DNA from: Kurthia populi
GTDB taxonomy: Bacteria; Bacillota; Bacilli; Bacillales_A; Planococcaceae
Length of the DNA stretch: 64,000 nucleotides
Reading direction: 5' to 3'
Assembly (NCBI RefSeq): GCF_042686175.1
Contig: NZ_JBHUOR010000008.1
Coordinates: forward strand, 62,001-126,000
Positions within the stretch are counted from its first letter, which is position 1. Every line of letters starts with the position of its first letter. Shown here piece after piece: positions 33,816-42,495 of the stretch. A model generated the notes under the pieces. That model was not told the origin of the DNA. It was given only the letters and a program-made list of their open reading frames with translations, and ran no database searches. A program made the position numbers and the translations under genes.

Positions 33816-34552
33816 TATTTCGCCCCCTCAAGTGCCTCTTCTAGCGTAAATCGTCCTGTGTATAAAGCTTTTCCGATAATTACGCCGCCGATTGTTGAGT
33901 CGGTTGCCGCTTCTTTCACTGCTTCGATATCCGCTAATGAGCTCATCCCACCACTGACAATTACTTCTGCACCTGTTGCGGCTGAAAGTTCTTTGTTTGC
34001 AGCAATATTCGGTCCTTGTAATGTACCGTCTGTCGCAATATCTGTGAAGATGAAATGCTTCGCACCGCGCTCCACGAAATATTTCGCTACATCCGTCGCT
34101 TTTTGGTCCGATGTTTCAATCCAACCATGTGTTGCGACCATACCGTCTTTCGCATCTAAGCCAATGACAATACAATCTGCGCCAAATTCTTCGATAAATG
34201 TTGCCACAAGCTCTGGCTCACGAATCGCCAATGAACCAATGATCACGCGGTCTACATCATGTTCTAAATAAAAGCGTACATCCTCAATTGAGCGAATACC
34301 ACCACCGATTTGTACCTTTACAGGAAGCTCCTTTGCAACGCGAATCACGTCATTTGCATGCACGCGCTCGCCGTCCTTTGCTCCGTCTAAATCAACCATA
34401 TGTACATATGTCGCACCTGCATCACTGAACTGCTTTGCCATATCAAATGGAGAATCCGCATAGACTGTTTCCTGCGCATAATCCCCTTTATATAAACGTA
34501 CGCATTTACCGCCACGCATGTCGATTGCTGGATAAATTTGAATAGTTGTCAT
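33815..34552 (-). CDS. hisA: HisA, phosphoribosylformimino-AICAR ribotide isomerase
   Basis: A 245-residue TIM-barrel isomerase, paralogue of HisF. Catalytic Asp is in YPAIDMRGGKCVRLYKGDY, phosphate loops are VQIGGGIRS and VIVSGGMSS, and the second Asp is in FTDIATDGT. It is preceded 2 bases earlier by hisH. Confidence 0.97.
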   Translation of the reverse strand: MTTIQIYPAIDMRGGKCVRLYKGDYAQETVYADSPFDMAKQFSDAGATYVHMVDLDGAKDGERVHANDVIRVAKELPVKVQIGGGIRSIEDVRFYLEHDVDRVIIGSLAIREPELVATFIEEFGADCIVIGLDAKDGMVATHGWIETSDQKATDVAKYFVERGAKHFIFTDIATDGTLQGPNIAANKELSAATGAEVIVSGGMSSLADIEAVKEAATDSTIGGVIIGKALYTGRFTLEEALEGAK

Positions 34553-34554
34553 CG

Positions 34555-35199
34555 TTAAGCCTCTCCCTTTTCAATGCCTTTTAGCCAAGCCGTTAATAAT
34601 GCCACACCGCAGCTACCTGATTTTTCTGGGTGGAACTGCATCCCTGTAATCGATCCTTTTTGAACGATACCCGGTACAATTTCACCACCGTAGTCTGCAT
34701 AGGCGACTAAATCTGCGTCCTCTAAATCCGTCGCATAAAATGAATGCACGAAATACACATACTCATTATCTAATGCTTCTTTTGACAGCCATACTGGGTA
34801 GCGTTTAAATTGTAAGTTATTCCATCCCATATGCGGTACACGATATGCTTCACCTGTAGCATCTTTCCCGCTAAATTCGGCAATGCGTCCTTTGAACAAG
34901 CCAAGACCTTTGTTGTCGCCTTTCTCTACGCTTGTCTCAAATAATAATTGCATCCCTAAGCAAATGCCTAATAGCGGTTTTTTAGTCGCGACGACTTCAT
35001 CAAATAAAGAAACTAGATTCGTTTCCTCTAGACGCGTCATGGCATCCGGAAATGCGCCAACTCCTGGTAAAATTAACGCATCTGCTGCTAGTAGCTCTGC
35101 CTTATCCGCAGAAATAATTACATCTGCACCAAGACGTTTTACCGCTTGCTCCACACTAAATAAATTGCCCATGCCATAATCGATAATCCCAATCTTCAT
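34555..35199 (-). CDS. hisH: HisH, imidazole glycerol phosphate synthase glutaminase subunit
   Basis: A 214-residue class I glutamine amidotransferase supplying ammonia to HisF. The nucleophile cysteine is in LLGICLGMQLLFE, the His-Glu pair in GMQFHPEKSG, and the N-terminus GIIDYGMGNL is typical. The ATG at 35197-35199 follows GGGGGAAACTTG; a TTG one codon earlier is less likely. Confidence 0.97.
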   Translation of the reverse strand: MKIGIIDYGMGNLFSVEQAVKRLGADVIISADKAELLAADALILPGVGAFPDAMTRLEETNLVSLFDEVVATKKPLLGICLGMQLLFETSVEKGDNKGLGLFKGRIAEFSGKDATGEAYRVPHMGWNNLQFKRYPVWLSKEALDNEYVYFVHSFYATDLEDADLVAYADYGGEIVPGIVQKGSITGMQFHPEKSGSCGVALLTAWLKGIEKGEA

Positions 35200-35210
35200 C
35201 AAGTTTCCCC

Positions 35211-35801
35211 CTAGCCTAGCAAGCCTTTTGTTGATGGTACACCTTTTACGCGTGGATCGATTTGAACAGCATCATCTAGTGCACGTGCTGTCGCCTTAAA
35301 CATCGCCTCGATAATGTGATGTGTATTGTGACCATACGGAACAATAATGTGTAAATTAATACGTGCTTCAAGCGCAAATTTCCAGAAGAATTCATGCACA
35401 AGCTCTGTATCAAATGTGCCGACCTTAGCTTGTGGTAGCTCTGCGCGGAATTCTAAATGTGGACGGTCCGAGCAATCAACGAATACTTGTGCAAGCGCAT
35501 CGTCCATCGGAACGAATGCATGACCATAGCGACGAATGCCCTTTTTATCGCCAAGCGCTTGACGTACAACCTGACCTAGCACAATGCCTAAATCCTCCGT
35601 AGTATGGTGGTCATCGATTTCTGTATCGCCATTCGCTTTAATGACACCATCGTATAAACCATGCTTCACGAATAAATCAAGCATATGGTCCATGAAAGGT
35701 ACACCCGTATCAACCGTAGCTTTCCCTTCACCATCTAGGTTTAATTCGATTTCAATTTGTGTTTCATTCGTTTGACGTGCAATTTTTGCTGAACGTGTCA
35801 T
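35211..35801 (-). CDS. hisB: HisB, imidazoleglycerol-phosphate dehydratase
   Basis: A 196-residue Mn-dependent dehydratase (monofunctional type, without the phosphatase domain of enterobacteria). Metal-binding repeats DDHHTTEDLGI and HNTHHIIEA are present, as is PFMDHMLDLF. Two adjacent ATG codons occur; the second (35801) has 7 bases to GGAGG, the first (35804) has four and overlaps the hisD stop. Confidence 0.96.
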   Translation of the reverse strand: MTRSAKIARQTNETQIEIELNLDGEGKATVDTGVPFMDHMLDLFVKHGLYDGVIKANGDTEIDDHHTTEDLGIVLGQVVRQALGDKKGIRRYGHAFVPMDDALAQVFVDCSDRPHLEFRAELPQAKVGTFDTELVHEFFWKFALEARINLHIIVPYGHNTHHIIEAMFKATARALDDAVQIDPRVKGVPSTKGLLG

Positions 35802-35803
35802 CA

Positions 35804-37081
35804 TTAGTCCTCCTTATTCCAGCCGCGAGATTCTACTGCGCGGGCATGTGCTTCTAAGCCTTCAAGTCGTGCAAGTCGCGCAATTTTAGGCGCATTCTCT
35901 TGCCATGTTTGTTCTGAATAATATACAACGCTCGTACGTTTAATAAAGTCATCTACATTTAAGCCTGATGCAAAACGTGCTGTTGAGTTCGTTGGTAAAA
36001 CGTGGTTGGTCCCCGCAAAATAATCCCCTACTGGCTCTGAGCTATAGCGTCCTAAGAAAATCGCACCCGCGTTTTTCACTTGTTCCATAATAGCCTCTGG
36101 ATTTTTCGTGACAATTTCTAAGTGTTCTGGCGCTAATGTATTAATCGCGTCCACTACTTGTGTCATCGTTTCACCAACATAAATCGCACCATAATTTTCA
36201 ATCGCTTTACGTGCAATCGCTTCACGAGGTAATGTTTGCAGTTGTTTTTCCACTTCATCAGATACCGCTTTCGCAAGCGCATCACTTGTTGTTACAAGTA
36301 CCGCACAAGCCATCGGGTCATGCTCTGCTTGGGATAATAAGTCAGCTGCCACTTCATCAGCATGTGCTGTTTCATCCGCAATAACCGCAATCTCGCTTGG
36401 ACCAGCAATCATATCAATCGCTACTTCACCGAATACTTCACGTTTTGCGAGTGCCACGAAAATATTCCCTGGACCGGTAATTTTATCGACACCGTCAATT
36501 GTTTCCGTCCCATATGCAAGTGCCGCAATCGCTTGTGCACCGCCCATTTTATAAATTTCTGTTACGCCTAAAATAGAGGCTGCTGCAAGTACCGCTGCTG
36601 GTAGTTTGCCGTCCTTATCACAGGGTGTTGCAATAACAATGCGTTCAACGCCTGCTACTTGTGCGGGCACCACATTCATTAATACAGAAGATGGGTACGC
36701 TGCAGAGCCACCTGGCACATATAAACCAACCGATGCAATCGCCGTAATGCGCTGTGCAAGCCATGATCCATCTGCTAGCGGTAATTTATAGCCATCGCGT
36801 TTTTGTTGCTCGTGATAATAACGAATATTCGCTGCCGCTTCTGTTAAATCGGCAATGATTTGAGGATCCATTGAAGCAACGGCTTCGTCGATTTCCTGTG
36901 CAGTTACACGTAACGCATCAAGTGCTACACCGTCCCATTTTTCACTATATGCCTTTACCGCTGCATCGCCCTTCGCTTTGACATCGGCTAATACTTCACG
37001 CACCGTACGAAGCTGTTCTTCATTGCCACCTTCTAACTGACGTTTTAATGAAATGTCTGCTGTTAATTGTTGAATTTTCAT
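35804..37081 (-). CDS. hisD: HisD, histidinol dehydrogenase
   Basis: A 425-residue Zn enzyme oxidising histidinol to histidine in two NAD-dependent steps. It shows VPGGSAAYPSSVLMN, GPGNIFVALAKREVFG, GPSEIAVIADE, the zinc region LSQAEHDPMA and the C-terminal GTNHVLPTNSTARF. Length is normal. Four bases separate it from hisG. Confidence 0.97.
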   Translation of the reverse strand: MKIQQLTADISLKRQLEGGNEEQLRTVREVLADVKAKGDAAVKAYSEKWDGVALDALRVTAQEIDEAVASMDPQIIADLTEAAANIRYYHEQQKRDGYKLPLADGSWLAQRITAIASVGLYVPGGSAAYPSSVLMNVVPAQVAGVERIVIATPCDKDGKLPAAVLAAASILGVTEIYKMGGAQAIAALAYGTETIDGVDKITGPGNIFVALAKREVFGEVAIDMIAGPSEIAVIADETAHADEVAADLLSQAEHDPMACAVLVTTSDALAKAVSDEVEKQLQTLPREAIARKAIENYGAIYVGETMTQVVDAINTLAPEHLEIVTKNPEAIMEQVKNAGAIFLGRYSSEPVGDYFAGTNHVLPTNSTARFASGLNVDDFIKRTSVVYYSEQTWQENAPKIARLARLEGLEAHARAVESRGWNKED

Positions 37082-37085
37082 TATT

Positions 37086-37721
37086 TTAGCCTTCTCTCAC
37101 ACATTTTTTCAGACGTTTTACAAGGTCTTGGATTCGGTCATTTTTCATGCGGTAGCTCGCTTGGTTTGCAATTAAACGCGATGATACATCGACCACAAAT
37201 TCATACTCTACTAAGCCATTTTCTTTTAATGTTTGACCCGTTGATACAATGTCGACAATACGATCTGCTAGACCAATCATTGGCGCCAATTCAATTGAGC
37301 CATTTAAACCAATAATTTCGACCTGCTCGCCCTTTTCACGGTAATAATCTGAAGCGATATTTGGATATTTCGTTGCGATACGTGGTGCAATGTCGTTTAG
37401 CTCTGTATTTGGTAAACCAGCTGAAGTCACATGACATTTTGAAATATTTAAATCTAATAACTCATGTACATTGCGACGTTCCTCTAACAGAACATCTTTT
37501 CCAGCGATGCCAATATCCGCTACGCCATGCTCTACATACGTTGGTACGTCCATTGGCTTCGCTAAAATAAAACGAATATTTTCTTCTGGTATTTCAATCA
37601 TCAGTTTACGTGACATTTCGACGTTCGCTGGTAAGTTGAACCCCGCTTCGATTAACATGTCATATGCTTCTTCAAAAATACGACCCTTTGGCATCGCGAT
37701 TGTTAATGCTGTATTACTCAT
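37086..37721 (-). CDS. hisG: HisG, ATP phosphoribosyltransferase, short form
   Basis: A 211-residue catalytic subunit for the first step of histidine synthesis. It starts AMPKGRIFEEA and contains DIGIAGKDVL, ADRIVDIVSTGQTLKENGL. It lacks the C-terminal ACT-like regulatory domain of long HisG, so it needs HisZ for activity and feedback control; hisZ is immediately upstream, overlapping by 4 bases. Confidence 0.97.
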   Translation of the reverse strand: MSNTALTIAMPKGRIFEEAYDMLIEAGFNLPANVEMSRKLMIEIPEENIRFILAKPMDVPTYVEHGVADIGIAGKDVLLEERRNVHELLDLNISKCHVTSAGLPNTELNDIAPRIATKYPNIASDYYREKGEQVEIIGLNGSIELAPMIGLADRIVDIVSTGQTLKENGLVEYEFVVDVSSRLIANQASYRMKNDRIQDLVKRLKKCVREG

Positions 37722-38884
37722 AGTGAAGTTCCTCCTTGACCAATGCGTACGACGTCGCCAAACTGTTCTTCAAATGTAGCTAAGTCATCTAAGCCTTCAA
37801 TTGCTTGTAATGTTGTGCGTTTTCCTTGTGCACGCAGTGTTTCTGCTGTTTCTAATGCTTCTTTTAATTGTGTAGAGACGAATAATACAAGTACATCGTC
37901 TTTTTCGATTTCCTGCTTCGGCATTACTTCAACTAAATAATCGATACGCATTCCAAATCCAATCGCACCGACATCTTTACCAAAGTCACTTAATAAGCCA
38001 TCATAGCGCCCACCATTTCCTAGTGAGAAACCTGACCCTGCTGCATACACTTCAAATAGCATCCCCGTGTAATAATTCATATGACTTGCTAATGTAAAAT
38101 CGAATGCGATATATTTTGCAACATCTGCTATTTCTAAAATCGATGCTAGCTGTTCCATATAAAGTAGGGCTTGTTTTTCTGATAAGTATTTTGAAATTTG
38201 GCGAATACTTTTTAGCTCTGTCGCTTCTTCTAAGAAAGCAAGTAGCGTTTCCTCTTCACTACGTGGCAGACGATAGCGCGCAACTGCTTCTTCAAATCCT
38301 ACAAGGTTTTTCTGCACAAGTAATTGATGTAATTCTTCAAATTGCTCATCTGTTTCAACATTTTTACGAAGAATGGCATCTAAAATACCGGCGTTTCCAA
38401 TCGTAATTTTGAAATCTTCAATGCCTAATTGTTTTAAGAAATCAATCGCTGTTAAAATCACTTCCGCATCTGCATACACAGAAGAATCTCCGATAATTTC
38501 AATACCCATTTGACTAAATTCTGCTGGGCGGCCTCCTTCATGCTCCTGTGCACGGAAAACATTCTCAAAATACGCCAGACGCAACGGAATTTTTTCCTTC
38601 AATAATTTTGATGATGCAACACGTGCAATCGGCGTTGTCATGTCCGGACGAAGTACAAGCGTATTCCCTTGTGTATCGACTAATTTGAATAATGAAGATT
38701 CGACAATAGCCGACGCTTTACCGACTGTGTCGTAGTATTCAAGTGTAGGTGTTTTTAAAAATTCATAGCCACGTAACTGTAGAAATTCGCGCCCCTTACT
38801 GCGAACGGCTTCTTGCTTTTCAAATATTTTTGGGAATGTATCGCGCATTCCTAGCGGTTTTTCAAATTTACGAATTGATGACAT
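37718..38884 (-). CDS. hisZ: HisZ, ATP phosphoribosyltransferase regulatory subunit
   Basis: A 388-residue histidyl-tRNA-synthetase-like protein without the anticodon-binding domain. HisRS class II motifs are partly kept: LGMRDTFP at the start, VLRPDMTTPIARV (motif 2 region), AFDFTLASHMNYYTGMLFEVY and LGNGGRYDGLL. It forms the octamer with short HisG and binds histidine for feedback inhibition. It is the first gene of the eight-gene his operon. Confidence 0.95.
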   Translation of the reverse strand: MSSIRKFEKPLGMRDTFPKIFEKQEAVRSKGREFLQLRGYEFLKTPTLEYYDTVGKASAIVESSLFKLVDTQGNTLVLRPDMTTPIARVASSKLLKEKIPLRLAYFENVFRAQEHEGGRPAEFSQMGIEIIGDSSVYADAEVILTAIDFLKQLGIEDFKITIGNAGILDAILRKNVETDEQFEELHQLLVQKNLVGFEEAVARYRLPRSEEETLLAFLEEATELKSIRQISKYLSEKQALLYMEQLASILEIADVAKYIAFDFTLASHMNYYTGMLFEVYAAGSGFSLGNGGRYDGLLSDFGKDVGAIGFGMRIDYLVEVMPKQEIEKDDVLVLFVSTQLKEALETAETLRAQGKRTTLQAIEGLDDLATFEEQFGDVVRIGQGGTSL

Positions 38885-38911
38885 GTTGACACTTCCTTAT
38901 CCAAAATACTT

Positions 38912-38929
38912 TAATACACTAGAGTATTA
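38912..38929. promoter_or_regulatory. Inverted repeat in the his operon leader
   Basis: Arms TAATAC/GTATTA enclose ACTAGA, located between the predicted transcription start and the hisZ start codon. The CTAG-centred dyad resembles TrpR-family operators. A TrpR-like protein (YerC/HisR) has been proposed as the his repressor in Bacilli; its role here is inference. Confidence 0.45.
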
Positions 38930-38950
38930 GAGAACTAATATGTTGAAGAT

Positions 38951-38979
38951 ATTTTAACGCAATCATGTTAATTCGTCAA
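38951..38979 (-). promoter_or_regulatory. his operon promoter
   Basis: TTGACG (38979-38974) and TAAAAT (38956-38951) are 17 bases apart on the minus strand, about 67 bases before the hisZ start. There is no room for a T-box leader. Confidence 0.82.
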
Positions 38980-39020
38980 CCTTATTTCAGATTTGATTGA
39001 ATAAACAGACTATTTGAATC

Positions 39021-39044
39021 AAAAACGAGGTTATCTCCTCCTCG
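39021..39044 (-). terminator. Terminator overlapping the end of yvoF
   Basis: A 5-bp GC-rich stem CGAGG/CCTCG with a 9-base loop and five T on the minus strand. The left arm lies in the last codons of yvoF. Confidence 0.6.
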
Positions 39045-39537
39045 CTTCACGCTCTTCTTTCGTATAAATAATACGCATCGGATTGCCACCAGCCATTGCA
39101 CCTGCAGGAACATCTTTATTCACTAATGTCATCGCAGAAACTACTGCCCCGTCGCCAATTGTCACACCTGGTAAAATTGTGGAGTTGGCTCCGATCATCA
39201 CATTATTTCCAATGATAACATCACCAAGTCGGTACTCATCCACTAAATATTCATGCGCTAAAATCGTTGTGTTAAAGCCAATAATGGCGTCATCTCCAAC
39301 TGAAATGCGCTCTGGGAACATCGTATCAGGTGTCACCTTCAGCGCGAAGGCTGTTCGTTTCCCTACCTTCATCCGAAGAAACGTCCGATACATCCAGTTC
39401 TTCCATGATAAAAATGGTGTAATGCGTGCAATTTCAATAACGATAAAACATTTAACAATTTTCCAAAAAGAAACCGTTTTGTATACCTGCCATAGCGACG
39501 TCGATCCTTCTACTGGATAGCGTGTCGTTTTACGCAT
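39031..39537 (-). CDS. Left-handed beta-helix acyltransferase (YvoF-like)
   Basis: A 168-residue hexapeptide-repeat acetyltransferase. From about residue 75 it shows isoleucine/valine-ladder repeats (ISVGDDAIIGFNTTILAHEY, VIIGNNVMIGANSTILPGVT, IGDGAVVSAMTLVNKDV) and ends with GGNPMRIIYTKEE, the usual cofactor-pocket motif. The N-terminal 60 residues are helical. The acceptor is unknown; the family is related to galactoside and serine acetyltransferases. It overlaps ppaX by 8 bases, as in B. subtilis. Confidence 0.85.
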   Translation of the reverse strand: MRKTTRYPVEGSTSLWQVYKTVSFWKIVKCFIVIEIARITPFLSWKNWMYRTFLRMKVGKRTAFALKVTPDTMFPERISVGDDAIIGFNTTILAHEYLVDEYRLGDVIIGNNVMIGANSTILPGVTIGDGAVVSAMTLVNKDVPAGAMAGGNPMRIIYTKEEREARRR

Positions 39538-40180
39538 GGCTTTTAATTCCTACGATGTCGTATAAATCCGTCATATCATGTAGGATATAATCCGGATTAA
39601 ATTGCTCTAAATACGCTATACCTTTATATGACCATGCCACACCGGCTGCTTTAACGCCTGCATTATGCCCACCTAAAATATCATGTGAATTGTCGCCAAT
39701 CATTAAAGTTTTTGATTTTTCAACACCAAGAAGCGCAACTGCTTTTTCAACTGGCTCTGGATGCGGCTTTGTATGCGTTACTTCATCCTGTGAAATAATA
39801 ACTTCAAATAATTCCGTAATGCCCATTAAATCTAAGCCTTTTCGTAGTGTATCACCACGTTTCGTTGACACAACAGCTAAACGTACCCCTGCTTCTCGCA
39901 ATGCTACTAGCACTTCTTTTACATGTGGAAACTCTGTTACTAGCTCATCGTGATGCTCCTGATTCCATAAACGATACTCAGCGACTAATGACTCCGCATT
40001 ACTTGCATCTACCTCTGTAAAAGATTCCACGAGTGTTGGCCCGATAAATTTCAAATAATCTTCACGTTGATAACGTCCTGGAAATTTTGGATCAATAACA
40101 TGCGCAAACGTTTCAATAATTAAATCATTCGTGTTTAACAATGTTCCATCAAAATCAAATAATAATGCTTCAAAATTCAT
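39530..40180 (-). CDS. ppaX: PpaX, pyrophosphatase (HAD family)
   Basis: A 216-residue HAD hydrolase: motif I LFDFDGTLLNTND, motif II VVSTKR, motif III with KPHPEPVEKAV, motif IV MIGDNSHDI. In B. subtilis PpaX hydrolyses the pyrophosphate released when HprK/P dephosphorylates P-Ser-HPr. Proximity to hprK (41081-42010) supports the same role, although a terminator stands between lgt and ppaX here. Confidence 0.88.
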   Translation of the reverse strand: MNFEALLFDFDGTLLNTNDLIIETFAHVIDPKFPGRYQREDYLKFIGPTLVESFTEVDASNAESLVAEYRLWNQEHHDELVTEFPHVKEVLVALREAGVRLAVVSTKRGDTLRKGLDLMGITELFEVIISQDEVTHTKPHPEPVEKAVALLGVEKSKTLMIGDNSHDILGGHNAGVKAAGVAWSYKGIAYLEQFNPDYILHDMTDLYDIVGIKSHA

Positions 40181-40216
40181 AAAGCGGCACCTCTCTCTTC
40201 TTTTCTTTATTATAAC

Positions 40217-40251
40217 GAAAAAAAGAGCATCGCGTTATCCGCAATACTCTT
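40217..40251 (-). terminator. Terminator of the hprK-lgt operon
   Basis: A 12-bp stem AAGAGTATTGCG/CGCGATGCTCTT (minus strand) with loop GATAA and a T-run. It begins 6 bases after the lgt stop. Confidence 0.9.
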
Positions 40252-40256
40252 CTTCC

Positions 40257-41060
40257 TCAATCTTTATAACGTACTGGTTTCATTTTTACACGACGATAAA
40301 TAAAAACAATCACCGCGATCACTAATGCAATTAATGAAACAAGCTGTGCTGTACGGAAGCCCATAATTAATAGACTATCTGTGCGAAGGCCTTCAATAAA
40401 GAAGCGACCGAATGAATACCAAATAACATACGTTAAGAAAATTTCGCCACGGCGGAGATTCACTTTGCGTAATAATAGTAAGACAATCAGGCCTAAAATA
40501 TTCCACAGTGATTCGTATAAGAATGTTGGGTGGTAATAAATACCGCCAATATTCATTTGATTAATAATCCAATCTGGAATCATTAAGTTTTCTAAAAATT
40601 CTTGTGTCACAGGGCCACCATGCGCTTCTTGGTTCATAAAGTTACCCCAGCGACCAAGAATTTGACCAATTAAAATCGATGGCGCTAAAATATCTGCCAC
40701 TTGCCAGAAGCTAACCCCACGCTTTTTACAAAATACATAAACTGTAATACCGCCACCGATTAATGCACCGTGAATCGCAATCCCACCATTCCAAATTTGA
40801 ATGATATCCCCAGGATTTTGACTGTAATAAGACCATTCAAAAATGACATAGTAAATGCGCGCGCAAATGATGGCGATTGGCACTGTCCAAATTAATAAGT
40901 CGGTTAAAAATTCATCTCCAAAACCGCGTTTTTTCATTTCGTTTTGTGCAACAAAATATCCGAGTAAAATTCCGCAAGCAATAATAATACCATACCAGCG
41001 GACATCAATTGCTCCTATTGAAAAAGCTACCGGATCAATTGCCATTAAAGCTAAATCCAT
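40257..41060 (-). CDS. lgt: Lgt, prolipoprotein diacylglyceryl transferase
   Basis: A 267-residue polytopic membrane enzyme with about seven helices that transfers diacylglycerol to the lipobox cysteine of prolipoproteins. The signature GRWGNFMNQEAHGG, RWYGIIIACGILLGY and the catalytic region FGRFFIEGLRTDS are present. Substrates in this window include the lipoproteins at 42115-42435 and 58044-58994. AAGGAGAACAAC precedes the ATG; hprK lies 20 bases upstream. Confidence 0.96.
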   Translation of the reverse strand: MDLALMAIDPVAFSIGAIDVRWYGIIIACGILLGYFVAQNEMKKRGFGDEFLTDLLIWTVPIAIICARIYYVIFEWSYYSQNPGDIIQIWNGGIAIHGALIGGGITVYVFCKKRGVSFWQVADILAPSILIGQILGRWGNFMNQEAHGGPVTQEFLENLMIPDWIINQMNIGGIYYHPTFLYESLWNILGLIVLLLLRKVNLRRGEIFLTYVIWYSFGRFFIEGLRTDSLLIMGFRTAQLVSLIALVIAVIVFIYRRVKMKPVRYKD

Positions 41061-41080
41061 GTTGTTCTCCTTTCACAACG

Positions 41081-42010
41081 TTACATATCTGATTTTTCTT
41101 GAATAACACTTTCAAGACGTTGTGTAAATTCTTCAGCCGAGTTAATTCCTAGATTTTTCAAACGATAGTTCATCGCTGCTACTTCAATAATAACGGCTAA
41201 GTTTCGTCCTGGACGCACCGGAATCGTTAACTTTGTCAGTTCTGTATCAAGGACTTTCATCGTTTGTGTTTCTAGGCCTAGTCGGTCATATGTTTTTTCA
41301 GCATCCCATAGTTCTAAATCAATGACAAGCGAAATGCGCTTATTACGACGTACGGCACTAGCACCAAACATTGTCATAATATTAATTAAACCAATTCCAC
41401 GAATCTCTAACATATGGTCAATTAACTTTGGTGCATTGCCGACCAACATATTTTCCGATTCTTGACGGATTTCTACGCAATCGTCCGCCACCAAGCGATG
41501 GCCTTTTTTTACAAGCTCTAGCGCCGTTTCACTTTTACCTACGCCGCTTTTACCTGTCAATAAAACACCAATACCATAAATATCAACTAACACCCCATGT
41601 ACTGCTGTCATCGGTGCAAGACGACTTTCCAAATAGTTTGTTAACATACTTGAAAATCGTGTCGTTTTTAACTTTGTCATTAATACAGGAACATGATTTG
41701 CCTCTGAAGCTTCAATCAACTCTTTTGGCACTTCCATGTTATGTGAAATAATAATTGCCGGTGTATTTGCGGCACATAATTGATTCATACGGTCACGCTT
41801 CGCTTCAACCGATAATGTATTAAAAAATGATAACTCTGATTTTCCTAACAACTGTACGCGTTCGGCCGGGTAATGATGAAAGTATCCTGCCATCTCTAAC
41901 CCTGGACGTGAAATATCACTTGTTAAAATGTGACGACCAATACCTTCTTCTCCGCTTTCTAGCGTCAAATCAAACATTTCCATTACATCTTTTGTACTCA
42001 CTTGATCCAC
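41081..42010 (-). CDS. hprK: HprK/P, HPr(Ser) kinase/phosphorylase
   Basis: A 309-residue bifunctional sensor enzyme that phosphorylates and dephosphorylates Ser46 of HPr and Crh. Walker A GKSGVGKS is at 153-160, the catalytic region LVADDCVEIRQ follows, and the family signature EIRGIGLINIMTMFGA is present. I chose the GTG at 42008-42010, giving MDQVSTKDVM, which aligns end to end with the B. subtilis start MAKVRTKDVM and has 10 bases to AGGAG. A GTG three codons earlier is too close to that site. hprK and lgt form an operon. Confidence 0.96.
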   Translation of the reverse strand: MDQVSTKDVMEMFDLTLESGEEGIGRHILTSDISRPGLEMAGYFHHYPAERVQLLGKSELSFFNTLSVEAKRDRMNQLCAANTPAIIISHNMEVPKELIEASEANHVPVLMTKLKTTRFSSMLTNYLESRLAPMTAVHGVLVDIYGIGVLLTGKSGVGKSETALELVKKGHRLVADDCVEIRQESENMLVGNAPKLIDHMLEIRGIGLINIMTMFGASAVRRNKRISLVIDLELWDAEKTYDRLGLETQTMKVLDTELTKLTIPVRPGRNLAVIIEVAAMNYRLKNLGINSAEEFTQRLESVIQEKSDM

Positions 42011-42059
42011 TTCATACACACTCCTCTCATACCTTCCTATTTTAGCAACCTAACACATA

Positions 42060-42105
42060 AAAAGAAACTGTTCCAAACGCGTAACTTTGCGTTAAGAGCA
42101 GTTTC
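42060..42105 (-). terminator. Terminator after the cytochrome c gene
   Basis: The stem GAAACTG/CAGTTTC with an inner AACGC/GCGTT pairing and a following T-run (minus strand). It separates the cytochrome gene from hprK. Confidence 0.78.
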
Positions 42106-42114
42106 GTAGAACAA

Positions 42115-42435
42115 TTATTTTTTTTCAGCCAACCATTTCGCTAAAGTATCTGCTTCCTCATCTTTTACAAGACCTGCTGGCATGCCGCCTTTTGTACCTT
42201 CTTTAATAATTTTCGCAATTTCCTCTTCTGATTTTTCAGCACCAATTTTAGTAAGTGCAGGTGCTGAGCCACCTTCTAAGTTTTTACCGTGACAACCCAT
42301 ACATTTTTGCTCTGCTAATTGCGCTGCATCCGGTTCTGCTGAAGTACCATTTTCTTTTCCTGATTCATCACTACTTCCACATGCTGCTAACAATAGTGAT
42401 GCTCCCATCATGACGCCAAAAAATGCTTTTTTCAA
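42115..42435 (-). CDS. Lipoprotein cytochrome c-551-like (CccB type)
   Basis: A 106-residue exported c-type cytochrome. The signal peptide ends in lipobox LLAAC with lipidated Cys19. A Ser/Gly/Glu linker is followed by the heme motif C45-M-G-C48-H49 and an axial methionine (M85) in KGGMPAG. It should carry electrons at the outer face of the membrane, anchored by lipid, to a terminal oxidase. Length and layout match B. subtilis CccB (c-551). It stands alone between terminators and needs Lgt, whose gene is nearby. Gene name not assigned because other small lipo-cytochromes look alike. Confidence 0.9.
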   Translation of the reverse strand: MKKAFFGVMMGASLLLAACGSSDESGKENGTSAEPDAAQLAEQKCMGCHGKNLEGGSAPALTKIGAEKSEEEIAKIIKEGTKGGMPAGLVKDEEADTLAKWLAEKK

Positions 42436-42495
42436 TGTGACTCCCCCTCCAATTATTAATCCTTGCAGTCGCTTTCAGTATAGCATGAAATCTAC

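Noticed and set aside
42020..42060. Separate promoter for hprK-lgt
   Set aside because: A TAAAAT word exists but the only -35 at 17 bases is TTTCTT inside the preceding terminator; too weak to annotate.
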